From Gaiellasilicea sp963707575 (lineage in GTDB: Bacteria; Actinomycetota; Thermoleophilia; Gaiellales; Gaiellaceae), in assembly GCA_963707575.1 (NCBI GenBank), contig OY970171.1:1736001-1800000 (forward strand): a stretch of DNA of 64,000 nucleotides, given 5' to 3'. Shown here piece by piece: positions 1 through 8,284 of the stretch (position 1 is its first letter; each line of letters opens with the position of its first letter). A program made the position numbers and the translations under genes. The notes below the pieces were generated by a model. It had not been told where the DNA came from. It was given only the letters and a program-made list of their open reading frames with translations, and searched no databases.

Positions 1-366
1 CGTGGCCGCCTCGAGCTCGGCAGGCTCCTCGTGCGACGCTGCTTCGGCCAGAGCCTCGAAGGGCTCATCGGCGCTCGGGAAGGCGCGGATGACTCTCCCT
101 CGGTCGCTCTCGTGGCGCTGCTGGATCACCGTGCGGAGCCCCGTGCCGAAGCCGGTCTCCGCTGTGAGCTCGATCCCGTACTGCGCGGCGAGCGCGTTCG
201 AGAGCTCAGGGCCGGACACGAAGCCGCAATCGACGAGCGTCTCACCGAGCCGGCGGCCGGACCGCTCCTGCTCTGCGAGGGCGTGCTCGAGCTCGTCGGC
301 AGTCAGGAGTCCCTGTTCGACGAGCAGGCGCCCGAGGGGCCGCCACGGTATGCGGGCCGCTTCCAC
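1..366 (-). CDS. GspE/PilB N-terminal (MshEN-type) domain protein, 5' part only
   Basis: The gene runs off the left edge; only about 122 N-terminal residues are visible. They hold two copies of the L-G-x-x-L-V-x-x-G pattern, LGRLLVEQGLLT near residue 10 and LGETLVDCGFVS near residue 37, each followed by an L-x-x-A-L helix. That is the layout of the MshEN/T2SSE-N domain found at the front of type II secretion and type IV pilus ATPases, where some members bind cyclic di-GMP. The GTG start at 366 is chosen because GAGGGGG lies just upstream. Whether an ATPase domain follows cannot be seen; it could also be a stand-alone MshEN protein. Confidence 0.7.
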   Translation of the reverse strand, partial: MEAARIPWRPLGRLLVEQGLLTADELEHALAEQERSGRRLGETLVDCGFVSGPELSNALAAQYGIELTAETGFGTGLRTVIQQRHESDRGRVIRAFPSADEPFEALAEAASHEEPAELEAAT

Positions 367-424
367 ACCCCCTCTATCGGCTCCGTTGCCACTGGAGTCA
401 AGGGTTTGTGCAGGCCGCCGTAGG

Positions 425-607
425 CTAGTCGCCGCCGAAGCCGCCATAGTCGGTGTAACCGTCCGCGGGTCCTTTCCCGGTGTAGCTGCCCTTGGTCTTC
501 CCGCAGCCCCCGCAGCGTCTGTACCCGTAGCGCTGGTCGACGACGACATACTCCCATCGATGACCGAGTGGCCATCTCCAGAAGCACCGCCACCTACCCG
601 TTCTCAT
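425..607 (-). CDS. Small CxxC zinc-ribbon-like protein, 60 aa
   Basis: A short basic protein of 60 residues starting MRTGRWRCFWRW, with a CGGC pair near residue 33 and a glycine/tyrosine-rich tail. The single CxxC plus an earlier Cys suggests half a zinc ribbon or a metal-binding knuckle. The ATG at 607 has a well-placed GGAGTGAC upstream, which is the main reason to accept such a short gene. Function unknown. It sits alone between the partial secretion-ATPase-like gene and the Ig-repeat gene, all on the minus strand. Confidence 0.55.
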   Translation of the reverse strand: MRTGRWRCFWRWPLGHRWEYVVVDQRYGYRRCGGCGKTKGSYTGKGPADGYTDYGGFGGD

Positions 608-693
608 GTCACTCCACAGCGTTGCGCGGATCGACGGTCCGTTCAAGTGTTGGAGTGGGCGCCGCGCGCTCCGGCGCCCACTCCGTGATCCCG

Positions 694-1683
694 CTAGCGG
701 AAGAATGTCCTCCGCGCAGGTGCGCTCGTCCGCCGCGAGGTGTCGCGGGCCTGGAGCGTGATCGTGTAGCGCCCCTTGCCACGGAACCTCTGGGCGGGCA
801 CCCAGTTGCGCGTGTAGACGCCACAGGGATTCGGCGCGATCAGCGTCGAGAAGCGCCGCGTCTGCGAGACGCGCCCGGGGCGCGAGTCCGTCGCGAGGAT
901 GGTCAGGTTCTTCCTCGTGTCGTCGCAGATCCGGACCCTCGCGTAGACGCGTGCCCCGAGGAAGCGGATCGAGACGATCCGGAGCGTCGGCCGCTGGTTC
1001 GTGATCGTCACGGCAGGCGCGACGATGGCGGACAGGACCGAGTTCGCGGAGCCGGACCCGCTGGCGTTCCGCGCCGTGACCCGCACGCGCATGCGGAAGC
1101 CGACGTCGGCCGTCCGCACGCCGTACGTCTTGCCGTTCGCGCCTGCGACAGGCAGACAGTTCGTGCCGTCCGCGTCGCAGCGCTGCCACTCGTACGCATA
1201 CGCCGTGGGGCTGTTCGACCAGCTGCCTTCCTCGGCGGTCAGCTCCTCGCCGACGCGCTCCTCCCCGAGGATCGACGGTCGGTCGGTGTTCTGCGGAGCC
1301 GAGCTCGGCGTCACCACTGCCGTCGGAGCCGAGCGCGCCGCGCTGGCGCCGTCCGCGTTCACGGCGAGCACCCGCACACGCATCGTCCGGCCGGCGTCGG
1401 CGGACGTCAGGAGATACGTCTTCTCGACCGCGCCGGGGACGTTCGAGCAGCCGCCGCCCGCGCCGCCGCAGCGCTGCCACTGGTACTGGTACGCGGTCGG
1501 CTCGTTCGTCCACGTGCCGTTCTGCGCAGTCAGGGTTCCGCCCACCGTCGGCGTCCCGGTGATCGTCGGCAGCGACGTATTCGCGGGCGGAGCCGCCGCA
1601 GCCACCCCGGCGCCGGCCAGAGCGAGCAGCGAGCCCACAACGATTGCAATCAGCCTCCGTTTGAAGCCTCTGTCTCGTGCCAT
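694..1683 (-). CDS. Exported Ig-like repeat protein
   Basis: 329 residues with an N-terminal signal peptide (basic MARDRGFKRR, a hydrophobic stretch, then AAAAPPA). At least two repeats of about 95 residues follow, each with G-T-x-x-V-G-x-x-L-T, a W at the end of the first strand, Y-x-W-Q-R-C, and a T-x-A-D-x-G-x-x-M-R-V-R-V core. This is an Ig-like fold common in exported proteins of Thermoleophilia. The C-terminal 100 residues are a different basic beta-rich region. The ATG at 1683 is preceded by AGGGGGGAACTG. Probably cell-surface or secreted; no catalytic motif visible. Confidence 0.85.
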   Translation of the reverse strand: MARDRGFKRRLIAIVVGSLLALAGAGVAAAAPPANTSLPTITGTPTVGGTLTAQNGTWTNEPTAYQYQWQRCGGAGGGCSNVPGAVEKTYLLTSADAGRTMRVRVLAVNADGASAARSAPTAVVTPSSAPQNTDRPSILGEERVGEELTAEEGSWSNSPTAYAYEWQRCDADGTNCLPVAGANGKTYGVRTADVGFRMRVRVTARNASGSGSANSVLSAIVAPAVTITNQRPTLRIVSIRFLGARVYARVRICDDTRKNLTILATDSRPGRVSQTRRFSTLIAPNPCGVYTRNWVPAQRFRGKGRYTITLQARDTSRRTSAPARRTFFR

Positions 1684-1837
1684 CAGTTCCCCCCTCGATG
1701 AGAAATCTGGATCAGAGGGGTCTTGTTCTCTCCTCGAGGAGGCTCGAAGCGTGGTTGCAAGACGATTTACAAAGCACAAACACGCGTCAGGGCGCCTGGG
1801 CGCCCACGGGGCCACGAGGGCCGCGAGTCGCCGACGT

Positions 1838-2191
1838 TCAGCCGCCTCGCCGGGGCAGAGTCGCGAGCTGGGCGCCGAGCGGCTGCTCCGCCGCTGCGAG
1901 CTCGCGCGGCGCGAAGGCGACGACGCGCCACCCATCGCCGCCGCGCAACGCGGCTTCGATCCGCGCGCGGACATCCGGTTCCTCCTCGGGGACTGCGACA
2001 TAGAGCGTCCGGAACCGGAAGCCGTCGGAAGCGGCGTCGATCTCGTTGTTGTGGGGCCAGCGGCACGGTCCCTCGTGCTCCCAGTGACCGCACAGCGCCG
2101 TCGTCACGACCGCGCCCACGAGGGCCGGATCCGTTCCCTCGGCCAGGTGGAGCAGCGCCTCGCACACGAAGTGCTGCGCCGACTCAGTCAC
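1838..2191 (-). CDS. Hypothetical protein, 117 aa
   Basis: A soluble 117-residue protein beginning VTESAQHFVCEALLHL, with the motif LCGHWEHEGPCRWPHNN near residue 33, which is rich in Cys and His and could bind a metal. No family recognised. The GTG start overlaps the stop of the upstream VOC gene by 8 bases (GTGACTGA), so the two are probably co-transcribed and translationally coupled. Confidence 0.7.
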   Translation of the reverse strand: MTESAQHFVCEALLHLAEGTDPALVGAVVTTALCGHWEHEGPCRWPHNNEIDAASDGFRFRTLYVAVPEEEPDVRARIEAALRGGDGWRVVAFAPRELAAAEQPLGAQLATLPRRGG

Positions 2192-2573
2192 CGTTCCGTG
2201 GCGCGTAGCGCCGGTGCAGCATGAGCGCGTTCCCGTCCGGGTCGTGGAAGAACGCCATGTGACACACGCCCGTGTCGCGCGTCTCCCCGTCGAACTCGAC
2301 CCCCTTCTCCTCCAGCGCCGCCCGCGCAGCAGCTACGTCCGGCACTCGCAGCGCCAGGCCGCCGAGGGCGGGTGCGAAGGGTTGACCCTGGCTGGCCGGG
2401 GCGAAGACGTCCAGCGTCACCTGCCCGGCGCGGAACTCCATGTCGTCCGCGCCCTCGGTCTCCAGCTCCAGCCCCAGCGTCTCGGCGTAGAAGACCTTCG
2501 CGCGCTTGATGTCCTGGGTCAGGAACGACACGAAGTCGACGTGCTCGATCCGCAACGGATTCTCCCCGGGCAT
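2184..2573 (-). CDS. VOC/glyoxalase-family protein
   Basis: 129 residues with the paired beta-alpha-beta-beta-beta units of the vicinal oxygen chelate fold. Signs are HVDFVSFLTQDIKRAKVFY at the start and HMAFFHDPDGNALMLHRR near the end; the H-D-P-D-G-N segment is typical. VOC proteins include glyoxalase I, dioxygenases and antibiotic-resistance proteins; the substrate cannot be told here. The ATG at 2573 is chosen because AAAGGAG lies 8 bases upstream. It is the first gene of a two-gene unit with the overlapping hypothetical gene, divergent from the TPR gene. Confidence 0.85.
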   Translation of the reverse strand: MPGENPLRIEHVDFVSFLTQDIKRAKVFYAETLGLELETEGADDMEFRAGQVTLDVFAPASQGQPFAPALGGLALRVPDVAAARAALEEKGVEFDGETRDTGVCHMAFFHDPDGNALMLHRRYAPRNGD

Positions 2574-2639
2574 CCACGAGCTCCTTTCGTCGTTGCGGCG
2601 ATCATCCCGCAAGCGCAGCGTGGCGGCTAGCCTGGCGCC

Positions 2640-3020
2640 GTGGACGAGGCGGAACGGGAATACGAGCTCGGCGGCGAGCACGACTCCGCCGGGCGCGAGC
2701 TCGAGGCGATCCCGCACTACGAGCGGGCGCTTGCGCTGGGGCTCCGCGAGGAGCTCGTGCCCGGCGCGCTCCTTCAGCTCGGCAGCTCGCTGCGCAACGT
2801 GGGCCGCAACGACGAGGCGATCGCCCTCTTCGACGATGCCGTCGCGCGCTTCCCGGAGCACGCCGCGCTGCGCCTCTTCCGGGCGTTCTCGCTGGCGACT
2901 GCGGGACGTGACCGGGAGGCGCTCGTCGACGTCCTCGACCTCGCGCGGACGCGGATCGAGGCGCCCGAGATCGACCGCTACCGCCGCTCGCTCGAGAACT
3001 ACACGCGCGCGCTCGCCTGA
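2640..3020 (+). CDS. Tetratricopeptide repeat protein
   Basis: 126 residues, almost entirely helical, with TPR signatures: A-I-P-H-Y-E-R-A-L-A-L-G near residue 23, L-G-S-S-L-R-N-V-G-R-N-D-E-A-I-A-L-F near residue 47, and a third F-R-A-F-S-L-A-T-A-G-R repeat. No signal peptide or catalytic motif. Probably a small cytoplasmic protein-interaction scaffold. GTG start, divergent from the VOC gene with a 66-base gap that must hold both promoters. Confidence 0.8.
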   Translation: MDEAEREYELGGEHDSAGRELEAIPHYERALALGLREELVPGALLQLGSSLRNVGRNDEAIALFDDAVARFPEHAALRLFRAFSLATAGRDREALVDVLDLARTRIEAPEIDRYRRSLENYTRALA

Positions 3021-3073
3021 GGAAGCGCGTTCCGCGGTCAGGCGGATCCGCGTCCAACCGATAGCGTTGGGAC

Positions 3074-4750
3074 GTGCTCACTGCGGACGAGGTCGGAGGG
3101 ATCGCGGTCTTTGCCGCACTGAGTGCCCGAGATCGGGAGCGGCTGGCCGGGGTGGCGGCCGACATCAGCCTTGCGCCGGGCGAGTACGCGGTGCACGAGG
3201 GTGGAGAACGGGCCCTCTTCGCCGTGCTCGAGGGCCGCATCGAGCCGATCAAGCTCGTCGACGGGATCGAGCGCGTCGTCGGCGTACGCCACCCCGGGGA
3301 CATCTTCGGGGAGGTTCCGATCGCATTGGGGACCGTGTTCCCCGTCGGCTTCCGGGCGGCGGAGAGCTCGCGTGTGATGCGGATCGAGCCGCACGACTAC
3401 CACACGGTCGCAGCCGTGGCGCCCGACGTCGCGACGGAAGTGGGGAGGCTCGCCGGTCATCGGATCGGCGGACCGGGCGGCCTGCAGGGGATCGCAGCCG
3501 ATCCGCCGCCGCGCCGGGCGATCGTGCTCGGGCACAAGTGGGATCCTGCCTGCACGGAGTTGCGGCGCTTCCTCGACCGCAACCAGATCACGTTCAAGTG
3601 GCTCCTGCCCGATGCGCCGGATGCGGCCGAGCAGTGGTGGGGCGGGCCCCTGCCGGCCGACGCAGATTGCCCGGTCATTCGTGTCGTCGACGGGAAGACG
3701 GTGGTCCGACCGCAGTTCCGCCGCGTTGCCGAGCTGCTCGGCCTCGCCACCGAGGCCGCCGAAGCGGAGTACGACACGGTCATCGTGGGTGCCGGGCCTG
3801 CCGGCCTGGCGGCAGCCGTGTACGGGGCGTCGGAGGGGCTGCGGACGATCGTCGTCGAACGAGAGGCGCCAGGCGGCCAGGCCGGTACGTCGTCTCTGAT
3901 CGAGAACTACCTCGGCTTTCCCTCCGGCGTGTCGGGCGACGAGCTGGCGAGCCGGGCGCTGCAGCAGGCGCGGAGGCTCGGCGCGGAGATCCTCGTCACG
4001 CGGGCGATCACGCGAATCGATGCCGCGACCCGTCAGGTGTACCTCGACGGCGGCGACATCTTGCGGGGACGAACGATCATCCTCGGCTGCGGCGTCACGT
4101 GGCGCCAGCTTTCGATCGACGGCTTCGACCGCCTCGCCGGGAAGGGCATCTCGTACGGCGCCGCGCGCAGCGAGGCGGCGAATGCCCATGGTCTGGACGT
4201 CCACATCGTCGGTGCCGGCAACTCGGCAGGTCAGGCCGCCATGTTCTTCTCCAACCATGCGCGGAGCGTGACGATCGTCTGCCGGGGCGAGTCGCTCGAG
4301 AAGAGCATGTCGCGCTACCTCGTCGACCAAGTCACGGCCCGGTCGAACATCGAGACGCTGTATCGGACGGAGGTCGTCGCTGCACACGGCGACGTGTCGC
4401 TGGAGGCGGTCGACGTCCGCGATTCCACCACGGGAGAGACGACGCGGCTCGAGTCGGGTGGGCTCTTCATCTTCATCGGAGCGGACGCCGAGACGGCGTG
4501 GCTGCCGCCCGAGATCGCGCTCGATCGCCGCGGCTACGTGCTCACAGGCTCCGACGTGCGCGCCGCGGGACGCTGGGAGCTCGAGCGCGATCCCTATCTC
4601 CTGGAGACGAGCGTTCCGGGGGTCTTCGCGTGTGGCGATGTTCGGTTCGGCCCGGTGAAGCGCGTCGCAGCCGCCGTGGGCGAGGGCAGCATGGCGATCG
4701 CCTTCGTGCACCAGTACCTGAAGCACTCCGAGACACCGGTTCTTCAGTAG
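3074..4750 (+). CDS. cNMP-binding domain / thioredoxin-reductase-like FAD oxidoreductase fusion
   Basis: 558 residues in three parts. Residues 1-130 resemble a Crp-type cyclic-nucleotide-binding barrel (P-G-E-Y-A-V-H-E-G-G, then G-D-I-F-G-E-V-P). Residues 148-228 resemble a glutaredoxin-like module without a CxxC. From about 233 follows a thioredoxin-reductase-like domain with the FAD motif GAGPAGLAA (239-247) and NADPH motif VGAGNSAG (379-386), ending in a G-D-V-R-F-G-P-V-K-R FAD-closing motif. At the place where thioredoxin reductases carry C-x-x-C this protein reads GISYGAA, so it cannot use a redox disulfide there. As I recall, this architecture exists in other actinobacteria; its electron acceptor is unknown. 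GTG start. Confidence 0.88.
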   Translation: MLTADEVGGIAVFAALSARDRERLAGVAADISLAPGEYAVHEGGERALFAVLEGRIEPIKLVDGIERVVGVRHPGDIFGEVPIALGTVFPVGFRAAESSRVMRIEPHDYHTVAAVAPDVATEVGRLAGHRIGGPGGLQGIAADPPPRRAIVLGHKWDPACTELRRFLDRNQITFKWLLPDAPDAAEQWWGGPLPADADCPVIRVVDGKTVVRPQFRRVAELLGLATEAAEAEYDTVIVGAGPAGLAAAVYGASEGLRTIVVEREAPGGQAGTSSLIENYLGFPSGVSGDELASRALQQARRLGAEILVTRAITRIDAATRQVYLDGGDILRGRTIILGCGVTWRQLSIDGFDRLAGKGISYGAARSEAANAHGLDVHIVGAGNSAGQAAMFFSNHARSVTIVCRGESLEKSMSRYLVDQVTARSNIETLYRTEVVAAHGDVSLEAVDVRDSTTGETTRLESGGLFIFIGADAETAWLPPEIALDRRGYVLTGSDVRAAGRWELERDPYLLETSVPGVFACGDVRFGPVKRVAAAVGEGSMAIAFVHQYLKHSETPVLQ

Positions 4751-4843
4751 CCCTCGCAGCGTCTCCCTCCAACGGGGGTCGCTCGCGCCGCGAGCCTGGG
4801 CTACCTTCGGCGTTCCGAGGCGCTCTCTGCGAAGGGGTCGAGA

Positions 4844-5506
4844 ATGAGATCGAAACGAGTCCACCTGTCGCTCCTCGTTGCGGTCGTGGTGGCACTCGCC
4901 TTCGGCCACTCGGCGGCGGCGGACCGGCTGCCGGTGAGGTTCATCGGCGGCGACCAGGCAGCGGCACGGGCCGCTGTTCTGAAGCGGTCCGACTTCGGCG
5001 GCGTCGCCGGCTGGAAAGGCGGCGGCACCAAGCCCGATTTCGCGCCGACCCCGTGCGGCGGGTACGAGCCGAAGAGCTCGGACCTGCTCGTGACCGGAGC
5101 GGCCGCCTCCAAGTGGGAGCACATGAGCGGGCTCGTGTTCATGTCCGAGACCTGGGTGCTGAAGACGGCGGCGATGGTGAAGCTCGACTGGCAGCGCTCG
5201 GTCGAGCGCCGCGGGTTCCTCGAGTGCCTTATCGAGAGGCAGTTCGCCCCCGCGGGGGAGGTGAGGTTCGTGTCGTTCGGGCAGATGCCGTTCCCGAAGC
5301 TCACGCCGCTCTCCCGCCGGTACCGCCTGCTTGCCGACTACTCCGGCGGAGACCAGACGGTGAGGATCATGTTCGACCTGATCATGATCGCGAAGGGCAG
5401 GACCGAGATCAGCATGGCGGCGGTCGCGCCCTACGCCGCACGCCGGGGCGTCGAGGGGGCAGAGCTGCGGCTCGTGCGGACGCTCGTCGGCCGCGCCACC
5501 GCCTGA
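4844..5506 (+). CDS. Exported hypothetical protein
   Basis: 220 residues with a clear signal peptide (MRSKRVHLS, hydrophobic core, AAA cleavage region near residue 26). The mature part has two cysteines (C69 region and FLECL near 130) that could pair, and no motif I recognise. The ATG at 4844 follows GAAGGGG. It stands alone between the FAD oxidoreductase and the MmcQ/YjbR gene, all on the plus strand. Confidence 0.75.
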   Translation: MRSKRVHLSLLVAVVVALAFGHSAAADRLPVRFIGGDQAAARAAVLKRSDFGGVAGWKGGGTKPDFAPTPCGGYEPKSSDLLVTGAAASKWEHMSGLVFMSETWVLKTAAMVKLDWQRSVERRGFLECLIERQFAPAGEVRFVSFGQMPFPKLTPLSRRYRLLADYSGGDQTVRIMFDLIMIAKGRTEISMAAVAPYAARRGVEGAELRLVRTLVGRATA

Positions 5507-5573
5507 CCTCCTCGCGTCTGCGCCCGGCGGTACTAGGCTCGAGCTGTGATCACGGTCGCAGGAGGTCCGGTCG

Positions 5574-5897
5574 TTGGCGCTCACGCTGCCGCGGACGACG
5601 GAGGCGTTCGTGCAGGGGCGCGTCAAGTTTCGCGTCGGCCGGATCGTCTACCTCGCGTTCTCGCGGGACGAGTCGTTGCTCGGCTTCGCCTTCCCGAAGG
5701 AGTGGCGGGACGCCCTCGTCGAGACGGAGCCGGACAAGTTCATGCTGCCGCGGGACTCGGACCTCCGTTACAACTGGGTGGTCGTCCGGCTGGCGGCGAT
5801 CGACGCGGCGGAGATGCGCGACCTCGTTGTCGACGCCTGGGCGATGGTCGTGCCCAAGAGCGTCGCCGCTGCCTACGCTGAGTCCGCATCGGCCTGA
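5574..5897 (+). CDS. MmcQ/YjbR family protein
   Basis: 107 residues: an R-V-G-R-I-V-Y-L-A-F-S-R-D core, the F-A-F-P-K-E-W turn, and a closing W-A-M-V-V-P-K. These fit the small alpha/beta MmcQ/YjbR fold (CyaY-like double-wing). Family members are described as DNA-binding but the biological role is unclear. The start is a TTG at 5574, chosen because a perfect GCAGGAGGT ends about 8 bases upstream; the nearby GTG at 5546 is in a different frame. Confidence 0.8.
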   Translation: MALTLPRTTEAFVQGRVKFRVGRIVYLAFSRDESLLGFAFPKEWRDALVETEPDKFMLPRDSDLRYNWVVVRLAAIDAAEMRDLVVDAWAMVVPKSVAAAYAESASA

Positions 5898-5913
5898 GGT
5901 CACCTGAAGGCGG

Positions 5914-5933
5914 ACGGTTAGACTCGTAACCGT
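5914..5933. other. Inverted repeat downstream of MmcQ/YjbR gene
   Basis: Perfect 7-base arms ACGGTTA and TAACCGT around a 6-base loop, 16 bases after the stop codon. It could be a weak terminator (no T run follows) or an operator for the cupin gene that starts 140 bases further on. Confidence 0.35.
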
Positions 5934-6076
5934 GGCGTTTCCGGCGTAGTTGATCCCACCTTGTCCATGTCCTTCGGGCGCACACTCGTGCGACCGTCGG
6001 CGCGGGCTGCCGACACGCACCGGCACGTCGGTGGCGTGCAGCGGCGGCTGAGAACGAGATCAACTAGGAGGAAACC

Positions 6077-6604
6077 GTGGTCACTGAAGCACGTCTGGAA
6101 CGTCTCGCATCGGGCCTGGCTCCCGTCACGCCGGGATGGTTCACCGTCAACACCGCCGACGCCGCCTGGGTCAACAACGAATCGTTTGGCGGCGTCTGCA
6201 TCTTCGAGTCCGACGACTTCGTGTTGCGGGGCCGACCCGATCTAACCGAGTACGTCAAGCCGGACGCCGGATTCACGATCCGCGTGGTGCCGCCGGGCCA
6301 ACCAGCGGCTCTCTACCATGCAGAGTCGGTCCAGGAGGACTTCCTCATTCTGCTGGGCGAGTGCGTCCTCATCATCGAAGACCAGGAACGGCACCTACGG
6401 GCGTGGGACTTCGTGCACTGCCCGCCGATGACTGCGCACACGTTCGTCGCGAAGGAGACGGGGCCATGCGTGATCCTCGCCACGGGGAACCGCCGCGACG
6501 ATCACGATCGGGTGTATCGCCGATCCGAGGCCGCGCTCCGGTACGACGCCGGACCGGAGGTCGACACGACCGGTCCCGGAGGGCCGAGGGCGATGGGAGG
6601 TTGA
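6077..6604 (+). CDS. Cupin-domain protein
   Basis: 175 residues of mainly beta structure. The cupin region spans about residues 70-135 (A-L-Y-H-A-E-S-V-Q-E-D-F-L-I-L-L-G-E-C, later W-D-F-V-H-C-P-P-M-T-A-H-T-F). The H-x(n)-E pair in motif 1 and the H of motif 2 are kept, so a metal site is plausible. Substrate unknown. The GTG at 6077 follows a strong TAGGAGGAAACC. A hairpin terminator follows the gene. Confidence 0.8.
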   Translation: MVTEARLERLASGLAPVTPGWFTVNTADAAWVNNESFGGVCIFESDDFVLRGRPDLTEYVKPDAGFTIRVVPPGQPAALYHAESVQEDFLILLGECVLIIEDQERHLRAWDFVHCPPMTAHTFVAKETGPCVILATGNRRDDHDRVYRRSEAALRYDAGPEVDTTGPGGPRAMGG

Positions 6605-6658
6605 GCGTCCAAGACACTGGGACGAGCTCCCGTGGGCTGAAGGGACGTAGCTCGCGCG

Positions 6659-6697
6659 GGTGCGCTGCGGCCGTTCTGAGGAGCGCCGCAGCGCACC
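6659..6697 (+). terminator. Strong hairpin after cupin gene
   Basis: Perfect 13-base arms, GGTGCGCTGCGGC (6659-6671) and its complement (6685-6697), around a 13-base loop, 55 bases after the cupin stop. No T run follows, as is common for such hairpins in GC-rich actinobacteria. Read as a terminator by position and stem strength. Confidence 0.55.
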
Positions 6698-6718
6698 GAA
6701 CGAGACAAGCCGTACCTT

Positions 6719-6753
6719 CGCCTGGGCCAGTGTTCGCGAATGTCAGTGAGGCG
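6719..6753 (+). repeat. Array repeat R1
   Basis: A 35-base copy of the dispersed repeat described under 11855-14276. It begins CGCCTGGGCCAG and ends GAGGCG, so its ends are complementary. It lies between the cupin terminator and the methyltransferase gene, in the same orientation as all other copies. Confidence 0.75.
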
Positions 6754-6831
6754 GAATCGCTCTGAACCTGAGAGGGCCGTAGAATCCGAGACTGTCGTGA
6801 GCCGCTCCTGCTACGGCTTCGGCGCCACGCG

Positions 6832-7542
6832 ATGGACTCGCTGAACGACCCCGAAGTCGTCCGGAAGGAGTACGCCGACGAGAAGCGGTACGCCGCGCGC
6901 ATGGCCAAACAGGAGACGGCGACCGGATCCGACCCGTACGACGTCGTCTTCGCCGCGGTCGCCGAACGCCAGCCACGCGACGTACTGGAGGTCGGGTGCG
7001 GGCGAGGGGAGCTCGCGGAGCAGATGTCGCGCGAGCTGTCAGCGCACGTCACCGCGCTCGATCAGTCCGCGCGCATGGTCGAGCTCACAGCTGCTCGCGG
7101 AGTCGAGGCAGTCATCGGCGACGTTGTGGACCTGCCGTTTCGCGATGGAAGCTTCGACTGCGCGGTGGCAGCGTGGATGCTCTACCACGCGTCCGACCTC
7201 GACAGGGCCTTAGAGGAGCTGCGCAGAGTGCTACGGCGAGACGGACGCCTCGTCGCCGCGACGAGCAGCGAACGAAATCTCGCGGAGGTGTGGGAGCTCG
7301 TCGGCGAGATCGGCGCTCCAGGTGGCGGATTTACGGTCGAAAGTGCCGGCGACGCTCTCCGCCGACACTTCGACGAGGTCGAGCAGCGTGATGTCTTCGG
7401 GACCGTCACGTTCCACGGCCGGGAGGCGGCCTACGAGTATGTCGCCGCTACTCGGTCGGCCGAAATGGCCGACCTCCTGCCACACCTTGACGGGCCGCTC
7501 GTGGCGACCAGGTGCCTCGCCGTATTCGTGTGCACTCCGTGA
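6832..7542 (+). CDS. Class I SAM-dependent methyltransferase
   Basis: 236 residues with the Rossmann methyltransferase motifs in order: motif I VLEVGCGRGELA near residue 51, an acidic end of strand 2 at A-L-D-Q-S, motif II G-D-V-V-D-L-P-F near residue 98, and C-A-V-A-A-W-M-L-Y-H as motif III. It resembles the UbiE/Methyltransf_11 group of small-molecule methyltransferases; the substrate is unknown. ATG at 6832; no strong ribosome-binding site is visible. Preceded by array repeat R1. Confidence 0.88.
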   Translation: MDSLNDPEVVRKEYADEKRYAARMAKQETATGSDPYDVVFAAVAERQPRDVLEVGCGRGELAEQMSRELSAHVTALDQSARMVELTAARGVEAVIGDVVDLPFRDGSFDCAVAAWMLYHASDLDRALEELRRVLRRDGRLVAATSSERNLAEVWELVGEIGAPGGGFTVESAGDALRRHFDEVEQRDVFGTVTFHGREAAYEYVAATRSAEMADLLPHLDGPLVATRCLAVFVCTP

Positions 7543-7603
7543 ACTGCATCCGAGCATTGGGCGCGCCGACCTTGTCAGCTCGTCGAGGATCGAGACGACG
7601 CGC

Positions 7604-8239
7604 TCAGCGAAGAGCCTCCTCGAACCGCGGGTCATCGCGTACGGCGGCGAAGTCGTCGTCTCTGCGCGCGTCCTCCCGGAACCGCGGAAACAGCTCGATC
7701 GACCGTCGGAGGTGGGCGAACGTGTCGTCGCCGGTGTCGCCCGTGAGCGTTGCGAAGCACGCGTAGTTGTAATGCAAGCCCGCGTGGTCCGGCATGCGCT
7801 CGAGGGCACCGCGGACCGCTTCGAGCGCGTCGGCGTACCGCTGTTCGCCGTAGGCCGTCATGGACTCGCTGTGGAACGGCCAGGCCTCACCCCAGTCGAC
7901 CCCCTGGTACGCCTCGCCGGGTGTGGCGCCGACAGCGAGGACGGTTCCGTTCCCGGTCGCCTTCCGTCGCGACTCCGGCCCGACGAACACGAGTGTTCCC
8001 GGGGGCGCGTCGACCGTCTCGCCGTCGACCTCGAAGGTCACCTCCCCGTCGAGCACGATGTACAGCTCCTCCTGGCCAGACCCGCCCTCGTCGTGCTCAT
8101 TGATCAGCGTGCCGTCCTCGCCGGGCGTGTAGGCGTTGATTCCGAATGCGTGGATCCCGAGGTGCTCGCGCACCGGAATATCTCTGCCGCGCCGCTCGAT
8201 GTCGTCGAGGTGCGCGACCTTCCACGTCGAGTTTGTCAT
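7604..8239 (-). CDS. Cupin domain fused to TPR-like C-terminus
   Basis: 211 residues. The N-terminal half is a cupin: N-E-H-D-E-G-G-S-G-Q-E-E-L-Y-I-V-L-D-G (His/Glu motif) near residue 46, then a P-P-G-T-L-V-F-V-G motif 2. The C-terminal half is helical and TPR-like (Y-A-D-A-L-E-A-V-R-G-A-L-E-R-M-P, then L-H-Y-N-Y-A-C-F). The order suggests a small sensor or sugar-binding protein that also contacts another protein; function unknown. GGAGG lies about 15 bases upstream of the ATG at 8239. Confidence 0.82.
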   Translation of the reverse strand: MTNSTWKVAHLDDIERRGRDIPVREHLGIHAFGINAYTPGEDGTLINEHDEGGSGQEELYIVLDGEVTFEVDGETVDAPPGTLVFVGPESRRKATGNGTVLAVGATPGEAYQGVDWGEAWPFHSESMTAYGEQRYADALEAVRGALERMPDHAGLHYNYACFATLTGDTGDDTFAHLRRSIELFPRFREDARRDDDFAAVRDDPRFEEALR

Positions 8240-8284
8240 TCATCCGTATTCACCTCCGAGTTGCTCGGGTTGTGGGGAAGCTCG

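Noticed and set aside
2506..5907. Very long open frames antisense or out of frame with the FAD oxidoreductase and neighbours
   Set aside because: They are Arg/Ala/Pro-rich shadows of GC-rich genes, have no domain pattern, and conflict with genes that have good ribosome-binding sites.
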